Source: Betaproteobacteria bacterium TMED156 (lineage in GTDB: Bacteria; Pseudomonadota; Gammaproteobacteria; Burkholderiales; Burkholderiaceae_A). From it: a DNA stretch of 10,092 nucleotides. The position numbers were made by a program, and so were the translations under genes. The notes beneath the pieces are model-generated. The model did not search any database and was not told the origin of the DNA. It saw only the letters and a program-made list of their open reading frames with translations. Within the stretch, counting starts at the first letter, position 1, and each line of letters starts with the position of its first letter. This document shows positions 1-6,367 of this stretch, in pieces. The stretch covers positions 1 to 10,092 of the forward strand of contig NHHF01000137.1 in assembly GCA_002171155.1 (NCBI GenBank), read 5' to 3'.

Positions 1-1
1 T

Positions 2-895
2 TCTAGGCTGAAAGGAGTTCCAAAAACAAGGGTTTACAGAATGATAAGAAAAGGAGAGGTAAGAGTTGACAGTAGAAGAATTTGTGCTGATTTTAAACTT
101 AAAGAAGGACAAAAAATTAGGATACCTCCTGTACGTGTTAGCAAAAAAGGATCAGATTATGATTCTTCTACTTATCATAATAATATAAATGCAAGTATTT
201 TAGAGAAAGTCGAAGTGATTGATGAAAAATATGGTCATTTAATCATTAATAAACCAGAAGGGATAGCTGTTCACGGTGGCAGTGGGTCTAGTTTTGGTGT
301 CATAGAGTATTTAAGAAAACTTAGGAAGCAACCTTTGTTACAGCTGGTTCATAGACTAGACAAGGAAACTTCTGGACTGTTAGTGGTATCAACAAAAAGA
401 CTCGCACTTTTGAATTTACATAAACAGTTAAGAGAGGGCAATGTAAAAAAAACATATATTGCTTTCTCACACGGCAAGTTAAAAAAAGATTCGCGCATTA
501 TCGTAGAAAAACCTTTACTTAGAGTTTATGACAAAAATGGTAATCGTACGGTTAAAATAGATTCACAAGGTTCATATGCTCTCACAAAAGTCAAAAGTTT
601 AGAGTGCATAAATCACAAAAGATTCGGTTGGATTACCCTACTACAGTGTGAGCCAGTCACTGGTAGAACTCATCAAATTAGAGCTCATCTTCAAAGCTTA
701 GGGCTGCCAGTATTTGGAGACAAAAAATATGGTTTTAATGATGACTATATAAAATATAATTTTAAAAGAATGTTCTTGCACGCTTGGAAACTTCGGTTTT
801 GTGATTTTACCTACAAAAAAAAAATTCATTATGTAGCTAAAATCCCTGAATCTTTTATTCGAAATTTTCCAGATTTTGATTTTTTTAAAAATTAA
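2..895 (+). CDS. rluC: 23S rRNA pseudouridine synthase, RluC/RluD family (5'-truncated by window edge)
   Basis: The enzyme isomerises specific uridines of 23S rRNA to pseudouridine in the cytoplasm. The frame is open from base 2. Residues before the first visible Met (codon at 41) read SRLKGVPKTRVYR and join IRKGEVRVDSRR, the typical S4 RNA-binding domain of RluC. The gene therefore starts upstream of the window and the Met at 41 is internal; 297 residues are visible. The catalytic segment HRLDKETSGLLVV has its Asp codon at 359-361, and the C-terminal family motif GRTHQIRAHLQSLGLPVFGD follows. By comparison with E. coli RluC (319 aa, catalytic Asp144 as I recall), about 20-25 N-terminal residues are missing. 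RluC rather than RluD is favoured by the adjacent sppA/maf/DUF177/rpmF neighbourhood, as remembered from other Betaproteobacteria. A ten-A run lies in the coding part at 815-824. The family call is very secure; the exact paralogue is less so. Confidence 0.93.
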   Translation, partial: SRLKGVPKTRVYRMIRKGEVRVDSRRICADFKLKEGQKIRIPPVRVSKKGSDYDSSTYHNNINASILEKVEVIDEKYGHLIINKPEGIAVHGGSGSSFGVIEYLRKLRKQPLLQLVHRLDKETSGLLVVSTKRLALLNLHKQLREGNVKKTYIAFSHGKLKKDSRIIVEKPLLRVYDKNGNRTVKIDSQGSYALTKVKSLECINHKRFGWITLLQCEPVTGRTHQIRAHLQSLGLPVFGDKKYGFNDDYIKYNFKRMFLHAWKLRFCDFTYKKKIHYVAKIPESFIRNFPDFDFFKN

Positions 896-926
896 TTTTG
901 TAGTCAGTGGTTTTTTTAAATATAAC

Positions 927-932
927 AGGAGA
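927..932 (+). promoter_or_regulatory. Shine-Dalgarno of sppA
   Basis: AGGAGA lies 11 bases before the ATG at 944, separated by a T-rich spacer. The spacing is a little longer than usual, but there is no nearer purine box and no other in-frame start between the rluC stop and 944, so it supports this start. Confidence 0.6.
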
Positions 933-943
933 ATCTTTTTTTC

Positions 944-1930
944 ATGAACAACAAAAATAAAGATTATGATAACTCAGACTCAAGTAAATCAACTTGGGAA
1001 AGAGACATCATAGGAGAATTATTAAAAAATTATTTAGCTGAGAAAAAAAGAGCTAGGTTTTGGTCTTTTTTTAAATGGAGCTTTCTTTTTTTGTTAATTT
1101 TTTTGGGAATAATGGGTTTTGGATCAATTTCAAAAATGACTAATGTTAATTCAGGCTTTGATTCTCACACTGCTTTAATAAACTTGGCTGGTACTATTCA
1201 AGTTGATGGTGATGTTGATGCTCAAATTCTGAATGAATCGATTAGAAATGCCTTTAACTCTCCAAAATCAGTCGGAGTTATTCTAAGGATTAACAGTCCT
1301 GGAGGTAGTCCAGTTCAGTCCGCAATTATTTATGATGAAATTCTCAGGTTAAGAAAAATAAACCCAGATAAACCTATAATTGCAGTAGTTGAGGATATAG
1401 CTGCTTCTGGTGCTTATTACATAGCATCTGCTGCTGAAAAAATTTATGTAAATAAATCCAGCATTGTTGGTTCAATTGGAGTTTTAATAAATGGGTTTGG
1501 TTTCCCTGATTTAATGCAAGAAATTGGAATTGAAAGAAGGCTTATGACTGCTGGAAAAAACAAAGCCATGCTTGATCCTTTTTCAGAAATTAATCCTAAT
1601 CATAAGGATAAGACTCAGAAAATGTTGGACGAAATACACAAGAACTTTATAGATGCTGTAACAAGTGAGAGGGGAAATAGATTATCAAATGATCCAATAG
1701 TCTTTTCTGGAATGGTTTTTACCGGCTTAAAAAGTATTGAGCTAGGATTGTCAGATGAATTAGGTTCAGTTGGCTCCGTAGCGAGAACAGTTTTCAAAGT
1801 TGAAAATGTAGTCGACTACACCATACCTTCTTCTTTTCTCGAAAAGCTGGGTGATGAACTCAAGTCAAGTTTCGGAAGCGAGATTCTTCTTAATTTACTA
1901 AACTCAGAGGGGAATATCCCCATTCGTTGA
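944..1930 (+). CDS. sppA: Short-form S49 family membrane peptidase (SppA-like signal peptide peptidase)
   Basis: A 328-residue serine protease of family S49, expected to degrade cleaved signal peptides at the cytoplasmic membrane. The N-terminus is hydrophilic (about 1-38, charged) and is followed by one membrane segment at about 43-60, giving a type II anchor with the protease domain outside. The domain starts near residue 76 and contains INSPGGSP (116-123), a VEDIAASGAYY block with the nucleophile candidate Ser155, and GKNKAMLDPF with Lys207 as general base. The Ser-to-Lys distance of 52 residues equals that of the Ser/Lys dyad I recall for B. subtilis SppA. It has one catalytic domain, unlike the two-domain E. 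coli SppA of about 618 aa. It follows rluC after 48 bases. Its last 13 codons overlap the convergent maf gene. I do not see the HAD hydrolase gene that I recall between rluC and sppA in many Betaproteobacteria. Confidence 0.9.
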   Translation: MNNKNKDYDNSDSSKSTWERDIIGELLKNYLAEKKRARFWSFFKWSFLFLLIFLGIMGFGSISKMTNVNSGFDSHTALINLAGTIQVDGDVDAQILNESIRNAFNSPKSVGVILRINSPGGSPVQSAIIYDEILRLRKINPDKPIIAVVEDIAASGAYYIASAAEKIYVNKSSIVGSIGVLINGFGFPDLMQEIGIERRLMTAGKNKAMLDPFSEINPNHKDKTQKMLDEIHKNFIDAVTSERGNRLSNDPIVFSGMVFTGLKSIELGLSDELGSVGSVARTVFKVENVVDYTIPSSFLEKLGDELKSSFGSEILLNLLNSEGNIPIR

Positions 1931-2498
1931 AAAAACCAAATAATTTTATTACTGGCAATCCCATCAAAGCATTTGGGTCCTCACTTGATACTCTTTTTAC
2001 TAAACTTATACCGATCCCTTCAAATTTTGCACTTCCAGCACAATTTAGAGGGGATGATTTTTTGACATAACTGCTCAAAAAATCATTTGATAAGTGTTTT
2101 TTATCTAAAAACTCGACATAACTTTTTACAACTGCTGACTTTATATTTTTTCCGCCATTTCTACTTATAGCAATACCTGTGTAGAATTCAGTTTTGTTTC
2201 CTATTTGCCACGATAATTGCTTTATGGCATTTTCTTCAGTTAGTGGTTTCGATAAAACTTTACCTCGACAAACAGCAACCTGATCGGAACCAATTACTAT
2301 AGAATTGGGATTATTTATGGCGACAGAAATGCTTTTTTCTCTAGATAGCCTCAATGACATGTTCTCTGGTTTTTCACCTTTTAATTGTTTTTCTATAACA
2401 TTAGGAGGTCTGGTCACAAAATTGAAATTAATTTTTTTTAATATTTCAATTCTTGCGTGACTAGTTGAAGCAAGAATAATTTCCGGTTTATCTTTCAT
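1890..2498 (-). CDS. yceF: Maf/YceF family nucleoside triphosphate pyrophosphatase (probably 7-methyl-GTP type)
   Basis: A 202-residue cytoplasmic Maf-fold pyrophosphatase. Maf proteins hydrolyse non-canonical or methylated NTPs to NMP plus pyrophosphate, and the YceF branch prefers 7-methyl-GTP. Visible motifs are the N-terminal phosphate-binding segment ILASTSHARIEIL (8-20), IGSDQVA with the acidic residue Asp72, KPLTEENA (84-91), FYTG (105-108), CAGSAKFEGIGI (153-164) and DPNALMGLPVI (174-184). SDQV, FYTG and CAGS with KxEG match E. coli YceF better than the Maf/YhdE branch. The N-terminal motif has His-Ala where YceF has Pro-Trp, while the first Arg is kept. It is the only minus-strand gene here, divergent from DUF177 and tail-to-tail with sppA. 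No Shine-Dalgarno precedes the ATG. The family call is firm; substrate preference is inferred from motifs. Confidence 0.92.
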   Translation of the reverse strand: MKDKPEIILASTSHARIEILKKINFNFVTRPPNVIEKQLKGEKPENMSLRLSREKSISVAINNPNSIVIGSDQVAVCRGKVLSKPLTEENAIKQLSWQIGNKTEFYTGIAISRNGGKNIKSAVVKSYVEFLDKKHLSNDFLSSYVKKSSPLNCAGSAKFEGIGISLVKRVSSEDPNALMGLPVIKLFGFFNEWGYSPLSLVN

Positions 2499-2509
2499 AT
2501 ATTTTAAGT

Positions 2510-2538
2510 ATTTAAAATTTAATTAAATTCTATATCAA
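2510..2538 (-). promoter_or_regulatory. Candidate sigma-70 promoter for maf
   Basis: On the minus strand, TTGATA (2538-2533) is followed by a 17-base spacer and TTAAAT (2515-2510). The -35 box matches 5 of 6 consensus bases and the -10 box 4 of 6. Transcription would begin only a few bases before the maf ATG at 2498. The whole 61-base divergent region is extremely AT-rich, so chance matches are easy. I could not pick a comparable plus-strand promoter for DUF177. Confidence 0.3.
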
Positions 2539-2559
2539 TAAATTATTTTAAGCTGCCAC

Positions 2560-3063
2560 ATGAACAAATCTAAATCAATACTTGAAGTTATTGATGGTAA
2601 ACAAACAGAACAGGGTTACTTTGTTAATAGTGATTTTTTAAGGTTAAAAGATACTGGAAGTTATCTGCTGTCTAAAGGTTTTTGGTCATCAAATCAAAAT
2701 TTTAACTCTTTAGAGTTATATGGTGAATTTAATTTGAAAATTACTTGCACAAGGTGCTTAAAAAAAATATCCAGGAAAATAATAGTTAAAAAGAAATACA
2801 TTATTTTTAATACAACAAATGAAGTTATTAAATACTATAAACAAGAAAGAAGTAGATTTGATGCTGTTTCTATTGAAGAAAAATTAACTTTAATTCTATT
2901 GTTTGAAGAGGAATTATTATTTAAAACAACAAACATCTATTTTCATTCAAATTGTTCATTGCCCAGTAAACATATAAAAGAAATCAAATTACGATCAGAA
3001 CCAGATGATGAGAACCAAACTCATAAACCATTTTTGAGCTTGAAACAAAAATTGCATAAATAG
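2560..3063 (+). CDS. yceD: DUF177 / YceD family protein (ribosome biogenesis-associated)
   Basis: A 167-residue cytoplasmic protein of the DUF177 family. Family members sit directly upstream of rpmF and have been linked to 23S rRNA accumulation; the molecular role is unknown. Features matching the family are the CTRCLKK block with Cys63 and Cys66, an acidic helix ending LLFEEELLF (113-121), then HSNC with His129 and Cys132, and a C-terminal HKPFLSLKQKLHK like the usual KPNPFAVL-type ending. The CxxC plus HxxC arrangement could bind a metal, which is inference. The segment after EEELL is diverged, reading KTTNIYF where relatives have a LALPxVP-like stretch. It is lysine-rich and AT-rich. No clear ribosome binding site precedes the ATG. 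The rpmF start lies 48 bases downstream. Confidence 0.82.
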   Translation: MNKSKSILEVIDGKQTEQGYFVNSDFLRLKDTGSYLLSKGFWSSNQNFNSLELYGEFNLKITCTRCLKKISRKIIVKKKYIIFNTTNEVIKYYKQERSRFDAVSIEEKLTLILLFEEELLFKTTNIYFHSNCSLPSKHIKEIKLRSEPDDENQTHKPFLSLKQKLHK

Positions 3064-3079
3064 TACAATGTTCTATAAT
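3052..3079 (+). promoter_or_regulatory. Candidate sigma-70 promoter for rpmF-plsX-fab
   Basis: A perfect -10 hexamer TATAAT lies at 3074-3079, with a weak -35 (TTGCAT, 3052-3057) 16 bases upstream, overlapping the last codons and stop of DUF177. The start point would fall near 3086, leaving about 26 bases of leader that include the rpmF Shine-Dalgarno. This would give L32 and the fatty-acid genes a supply of transcripts independent of DUF177. The -35 box is poor, so the call rests mainly on the -10 and its position. Confidence 0.45.
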
Positions 3080-3100
3080 CAATAATTGTTTGAATATACT

Positions 3101-3104
3101 GGAG
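3101..3104 (+). promoter_or_regulatory. Shine-Dalgarno of rpmF
   Basis: GGAG lies seven bases before the ATG at 3112, ideal spacing. It supports the MAVQQ start that is conserved in L32. Confidence 0.7.
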
Positions 3105-3111
3105 TATTTGT

Positions 3112-3315
3112 ATGGCAGTACAACAAAGTAAAAAATCCCCATCTAAACGTAACATGCATCGTTCTCATGATAATTTGTCTAAACCTCCACTTGCTATCGA
3201 ACCTGAGACTGGTGAGGTGCACAGAAGACACCACATAAGTTCCTCTGGCTTTTATCGAGGAAAAAAAGTATTAGATATTAAAGAAGATACACAAGAAGAA
3301 GAATCTGAAGTTTAA
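3112..3315 (+). CDS. rpmF: 50S ribosomal protein L32 (bL32) with acidic C-terminal extension
   Basis: A structural protein of the large ribosomal subunit, 67 residues. Residues 1-54 match bL32 closely: [20 protein letters not shown] at the start, then a [17 protein letters not shown] core and GFYRGKKVL. This is the cysteine-free, non-zinc form typical of Proteobacteria. The MHRSHD and PPLA wording resembles betaproteobacterial L32. E. coli L32 has 57 residues and ends just after the GRKV motif. Here a tail of about 13 residues (55-67, bases 3274-3312) follows, with seven Asp/Glu and one Lys, which is unusual for a basic rRNA-binding protein. The DUF177-rpmF-plsX order is the classic arrangement. 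The family call is certain; the tail is in the same uninterrupted frame, with the stop at 3313-3315. Confidence 0.98.
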   Translation: MAVQQSKKSPSKRNMHRSHDNLSKPPLAIEPETGEVHRRHHISSSGFYRGKKVLDIKEDTQEEESEV

Positions 3316-3352
3316 TCTTTTGGTTTCAAAATATTGGCTGTTTAGTATTTAT

Positions 3353-3357
3353 AAGGA
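3353..3357 (+). promoter_or_regulatory. Shine-Dalgarno of plsX
   Basis: AAGGA six bases before the ATG at 3364 supports the start of PlsX. Confidence 0.65.
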
Positions 3358-3363
3358 TAACTT

Positions 3364-4410
3364 ATGCCTGATGAAATCAGATTAGCAGTTGATGTTATGG
3401 GTGGTGACCATGGTCCTAAAACTATAATTCCGGCATGCATTAACTACCTAAATACTAACTTTGATGTTTCTATTACAATGGTAGGTGACGTCAAACAAAT
3501 TAAGAAAGTGTTAAGGGAAATTGTAAGTAAAAAATCTAATAAATTTTGTTTTGATTTATCTGGTAATTCAGAAAGATTAAACATCTTTCATACTGACAAA
3601 GAAATTTCAATGAACGATGCTCCCAGTTTTGCATTGAAAAATGGTAAAGAGTCATCCATGTGGAAGGCTATTGAAATTACAAAAGAAGGCAAAACTGACG
3701 CAGTTGTTAGTGCAGGAAACACAGGCGCATTAATGGCAATAGCTAGATTTTTGTTAAGAACGCTACCTGGAATAGACAGACCTGCAATTGCTTCTGCTCT
3801 ACCAAATAAAAAAGGAATTTCCACTACTGTTCTTGATCTAGGGGCAAATATCGAATGCTCCCCATCACAACTGTTTCAATTTGCATCAATGGGGTCAGCT
3901 TTGGTCAGTGTTAATGATTTAATTCCAAACCCAACAATTGGATTATTAAATATAGGTGAAGAAAATATTAAAGGCAATGAAGTTGTTAAAGAGACCAGTA
4001 AATTATTAGAATCTAGCAATTTAAACTTTGTTGGAAATGTTGAAGGGGATGACATATTTAATGGATCAGTTAATGTAGTTGTTTGTGATGGATTTGTCGG
4101 CAATATTGTACTTAAATCATCCGAGGGTTTAGCTCAAATGATTATTAATTTATTAAAGGAAGAATATAAATCCAACAGCTTATCAAAGCTAGCAGCTTTT
4201 ATCAGTTCTCCAGTACTAAAAAAATTTGGTTCTAAGATAGACCACAGGAGATATAATGGAGCCGCTTTAGTTGGCCTGAGGGGAGTTGTTTATAAAAGTC
4301 ATGGGTCTGCTGACTCTTTCGGTTTCGAACATGCAATTGAGAGAGCAGTTGGTTCAGTCAGAAACGGCCTAAATGTCAAAATTATAGAAGCTCTAAATCA
4401 AAATAATTGA
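3364..4410 (+). CDS. plsX: Phosphate acyltransferase PlsX
   Basis: PlsX transfers the acyl chain from acyl-ACP to inorganic phosphate. The acyl-phosphate is then used by PlsY in phosphatidic acid synthesis, and the enzyme acts at the inner face of the membrane. The protein has 348 residues, normal for the family. Diagnostic segments are DVMGGDHGP (10-18), SAGNTGALM (116-124), LLNIGEE (194-200), DGFVGNIVLK (242-251), YNGAALVGLRG (297-307) and KSHGSAD (311-317). The start is fixed by a Shine-Dalgarno and by the short distance to DVMGGD, as in E. coli. It lies 48 bases after rpmF and 10 bases before fabH, consistent with one transcript joining phospholipid and fatty-acid synthesis. No oddities were seen. 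Confidence 0.97.
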   Translation: MPDEIRLAVDVMGGDHGPKTIIPACINYLNTNFDVSITMVGDVKQIKKVLREIVSKKSNKFCFDLSGNSERLNIFHTDKEISMNDAPSFALKNGKESSMWKAIEITKEGKTDAVVSAGNTGALMAIARFLLRTLPGIDRPAIASALPNKKGISTTVLDLGANIECSPSQLFQFASMGSALVSVNDLIPNPTIGLLNIGEENIKGNEVVKETSKLLESSNLNFVGNVEGDDIFNGSVNVVVCDGFVGNIVLKSSEGLAQMIINLLKEEYKSNSLSKLAAFISSPVLKKFGSKIDHRRYNGAALVGLRGVVYKSHGSADSFGFEHAIERAVGSVRNGLNVKIIEALNQNN

Positions 4411-4420
4411 GCAAATGTAA

Positions 4421-5404
4421 ATGGAATACGCTAAAACCTTTTCAAAACTTATTGGAACCGGCTCTTTTCTGCCTGGGCAAGCAATTACTAACTTAGATTT
4501 ATCCAAAAAATTAAAGAAAATTGGTGTTTCTACTTCTGACGAATGGATCAATGACAGAACTGGCATTAAACAAAGGTATTTTTGTGATGACGATACAACT
4601 TCAACTCTGGGTTTGAAAGCGGCAAAGATTGCTATTGAAGATGCTGGAGTATCAATAAATGAAATTGATTTGGTTGTTGTTGCAACAACCACACCTGACT
4701 CCATTTTCCCTTCAGTAGCTTGCAAAATTCAGGGTCAGCTTGGTATTGATAAAGGTGCAGCATTTGATGTTAAAGCGGTATGTAGTGGGTTTGCATATGC
4801 TTTAAATATCTGTGACCTTTTTATTAAATCCGGTCAACACTCATGTGCATTGGTTATTGGCGCTGAAACTTTATCGGATATACTTAATTGGCAAGACAGA
4901 TCAACCTGTGTTTTGTTTGGCGATGGAGCCGGAGCAGTTGTTTTAAAGTCATCAAACAAACCAGGTATTTTAAAATCCATTCTTCGTGCCGATGGAAAAT
5001 ACGCTAATATTCTTAGAGCCCCTGCTAGAGTTTCACAAGGAAATATTATTGGGAATCCTTTTGCTGAGATGGATGGTAAGGAAGTGTACAGGAGGGCTAT
5101 TGATGCGTTAACTTCCAACGCTCAGGATGTGATGTCGAAGGCAGAAATACCAATTACTGATATAGATTGGTTTATTCCCCATCAAGCCAATTCAAGAATA
5201 TTGAATGCTGTTGCAAAACGTTTGCAAATTTCTGAAGATAAGCTAGTTAATACAGTTTCTAATCATGCCAATACATCTGCTGCTTCAATACCATTAGCGA
5301 TTGATACTGCAAGAAAAGATGGGAGAATTTTGCATGGTGATTTAATTTTAGTTCAAGGAGTCGGTGGTGGATTATCATGGGGATCCTCACTAATCAGAAT
5401 GTAG
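4421..5404 (+). CDS. fabH: 3-oxoacyl-ACP synthase III (FabH)
   Basis: FabH condenses acetyl-CoA with malonyl-ACP to start type II fatty acid synthesis. The protein has 327 residues, near the usual length. The thiolase-fold triad is visible: Cys121 in KAVCSGF, His254 in FIPHQAN and Asn284 in HANTSAAS. DEWINDRTGI (40-49) is the family N-terminal signature and GGGLSWGSSLIRM the C-terminal one. Relative to the E. coli HGNTSAAS motif a Gly is replaced by Ala just before the catalytic Asn; this is conservative. The ATG at 4421 has no Shine-Dalgarno and follows the plsX stop by 10 bases. It is immediately preceded by an in-frame ATG-TAA (4415-4420), so translation may depend on ribosomes arriving from plsX. 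The call is secure. Confidence 0.97.
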   Translation: MEYAKTFSKLIGTGSFLPGQAITNLDLSKKLKKIGVSTSDEWINDRTGIKQRYFCDDDTTSTLGLKAAKIAIEDAGVSINEIDLVVVATTTPDSIFPSVACKIQGQLGIDKGAAFDVKAVCSGFAYALNICDLFIKSGQHSCALVIGAETLSDILNWQDRSTCVLFGDGAGAVVLKSSNKPGILKSILRADGKYANILRAPARVSQGNIIGNPFAEMDGKEVYRRAIDALTSNAQDVMSKAEIPITDIDWFIPHQANSRILNAVAKRLQISEDKLVNTVSNHANTSAASIPLAIDTARKDGRILHGDLILVQGVGGGLSWGSSLIRM

Positions 5405-5410
5405 CTTTAC

Positions 5411-5414
5411 AGGG
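5411..5414 (+). promoter_or_regulatory. Shine-Dalgarno deciding the fabD start
   Basis: AGGG lies seven bases before the ATG at 5422. It favours this start over the in-frame ATG at 5377, which would add 15 non-homologous residues and overlap the end of fabH. Confidence 0.6.
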
Positions 5415-5421
5415 TTATGAT

Positions 5422-6354
5422 ATGAATGCAGCATTTATTTTTCCAGGCCAAGGTTCTCAGTTTGTTGGAATGATGAAAGAGTTTTACGGTAATCGCGTTG
5501 TCATGGATACAATTGAAGAAGCATCGGACACTCTCAGGAAGGATTTTTCTTCACTTATATTTGGCGATAACGAGTTTGAACTTAATCAAACCACTAACAC
5601 TCAACCATTAATACTGATCTCATCTATTGCCATTTGGAGACTTTATCGAGAAAAAAATGGACCCAATCCAAAAATCATGGCGGGTCACAGCCTTGGTGAA
5701 TATTCTGCGTTAACAGCAGCAGAAGCCCTCGATTTTAAACAAGCTCTTAAATTAATTGAATTTCGTGCAAATGTTATGCAAAAAGCCGTACCAACCGGAA
5801 TTGGCACTATGGCTGCAGTTATTGGTTTAAGTGGTGAAGTTGTAATTGAGATTTGCAAAAAAGTTTCTTCATTAATTTCTAAAGTTGAGCCGGCAAATTT
5901 TAATTCAGCAGATCAAACTGTGATATCAGGTTTTTGCGAATCAGTAGACGAGGTATGCAAAATAGCAAAGGAGACCGGTGCTCGAAGAGCTATAAAATTA
6001 CCAGTTTCAGCTCCTTTTCATTCGAGCTTGATGTCTCCTGCTTCTAAAGAATTATTCATAAGGTTGGAGCAGGAGAAAATTTTACCACCAAAAATACCTG
6101 TTGTTAACAATGTTGACGTAGATATTCTAACGAACAATAATCAGATTAAAGATTCATTAGCAAGACAAGCTATGTCACCCGTGAGGTGGTATGAGATAAT
6201 AAGAAAATTTTCAAATAGCGAAATTGACTTACTAATTGAGTGCGGACCCGGAAAAGTTCTTGCTGGTTTAAACAAAAGAATCTGTCCTTCAATTCAATCA
6301 TATTCTTTATCTAACGAATTAATTATCAACAAAGTTGTTTCAAAAAATTTATGA
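5422..6354 (+). CDS. fabD: Malonyl-CoA:ACP transacylase (FabD)
   Basis: FabD moves malonate from CoA to ACP, supplying the extender unit for FabH and FabF. Starting at 5422 the protein has 310 residues and begins MNAAFIFPGQGSQ, as the family normally does. The longer in-frame start at 5377 overlaps fabH and adds unrelated residues. Visible catalytic parts are the nucleophile Ser90 in GHSLGEYSAL, Arg115 in the FRANVMQ segment that binds the malonyl carboxylate, and His200 in VSAPFHSSLM. The C-terminal IECGPGKVLAGL is also typical. It sits 17 bases after fabH and just before fabG, the common fab cluster order. The call is secure; the start is well supported by homology and a Shine-Dalgarno. Confidence 0.96.
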   Translation: MNAAFIFPGQGSQFVGMMKEFYGNRVVMDTIEEASDTLRKDFSSLIFGDNEFELNQTTNTQPLILISSIAIWRLYREKNGPNPKIMAGHSLGEYSALTAAEALDFKQALKLIEFRANVMQKAVPTGIGTMAAVIGLSGEVVIEICKKVSSLISKVEPANFNSADQTVISGFCESVDEVCKIAKETGARRAIKLPVSAPFHSSLMSPASKELFIRLEQEKILPPKIPVVNNVDVDILTNNNQIKDSLARQAMSPVRWYEIIRKFSNSEIDLLIECGPGKVLAGLNKRICPSIQSYSLSNELIINKVVSKNL

Positions 6355-6367
6355 ATGCTTCAATAAC

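Noticed and set aside
898..926. TTGTAG-17-TATAAC as a promoter for sppA
   Set aside because: The -10 matches 5 of 6, but the -35 is poor, and a start near 933 would leave the sppA Shine-Dalgarno (927-932) out of the transcript.
4393..4725. 110-residue minus-strand reading frame over the fabH start
   Set aside because: It lies antisense to conserved FabH codons, has no recognisable motif and no ribosome binding site.
5261..5286. HANTSAAS instead of HGNTSAAS in FabH as a catalytic change
   Set aside because: The catalytic Asn is kept and Gly to Ala is conservative; I believe this variant is frequent in related bacteria.
5377..5421. Upstream in-frame ATG as the fabD start
   Set aside because: It overlaps fabH by 28 bases and adds 15 residues with no family counterpart; the ATG at 5422 has a Shine-Dalgarno and begins at the conserved position before FPGQGSQ.
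6335..6367. Upstream in-frame ATG as the fabG start
   Set aside because: It overlaps fabD by 20 bases, lacks a Shine-Dalgarno and lengthens the N-terminus beyond the FabG norm; the start at 6368 is preferred, with some doubt.
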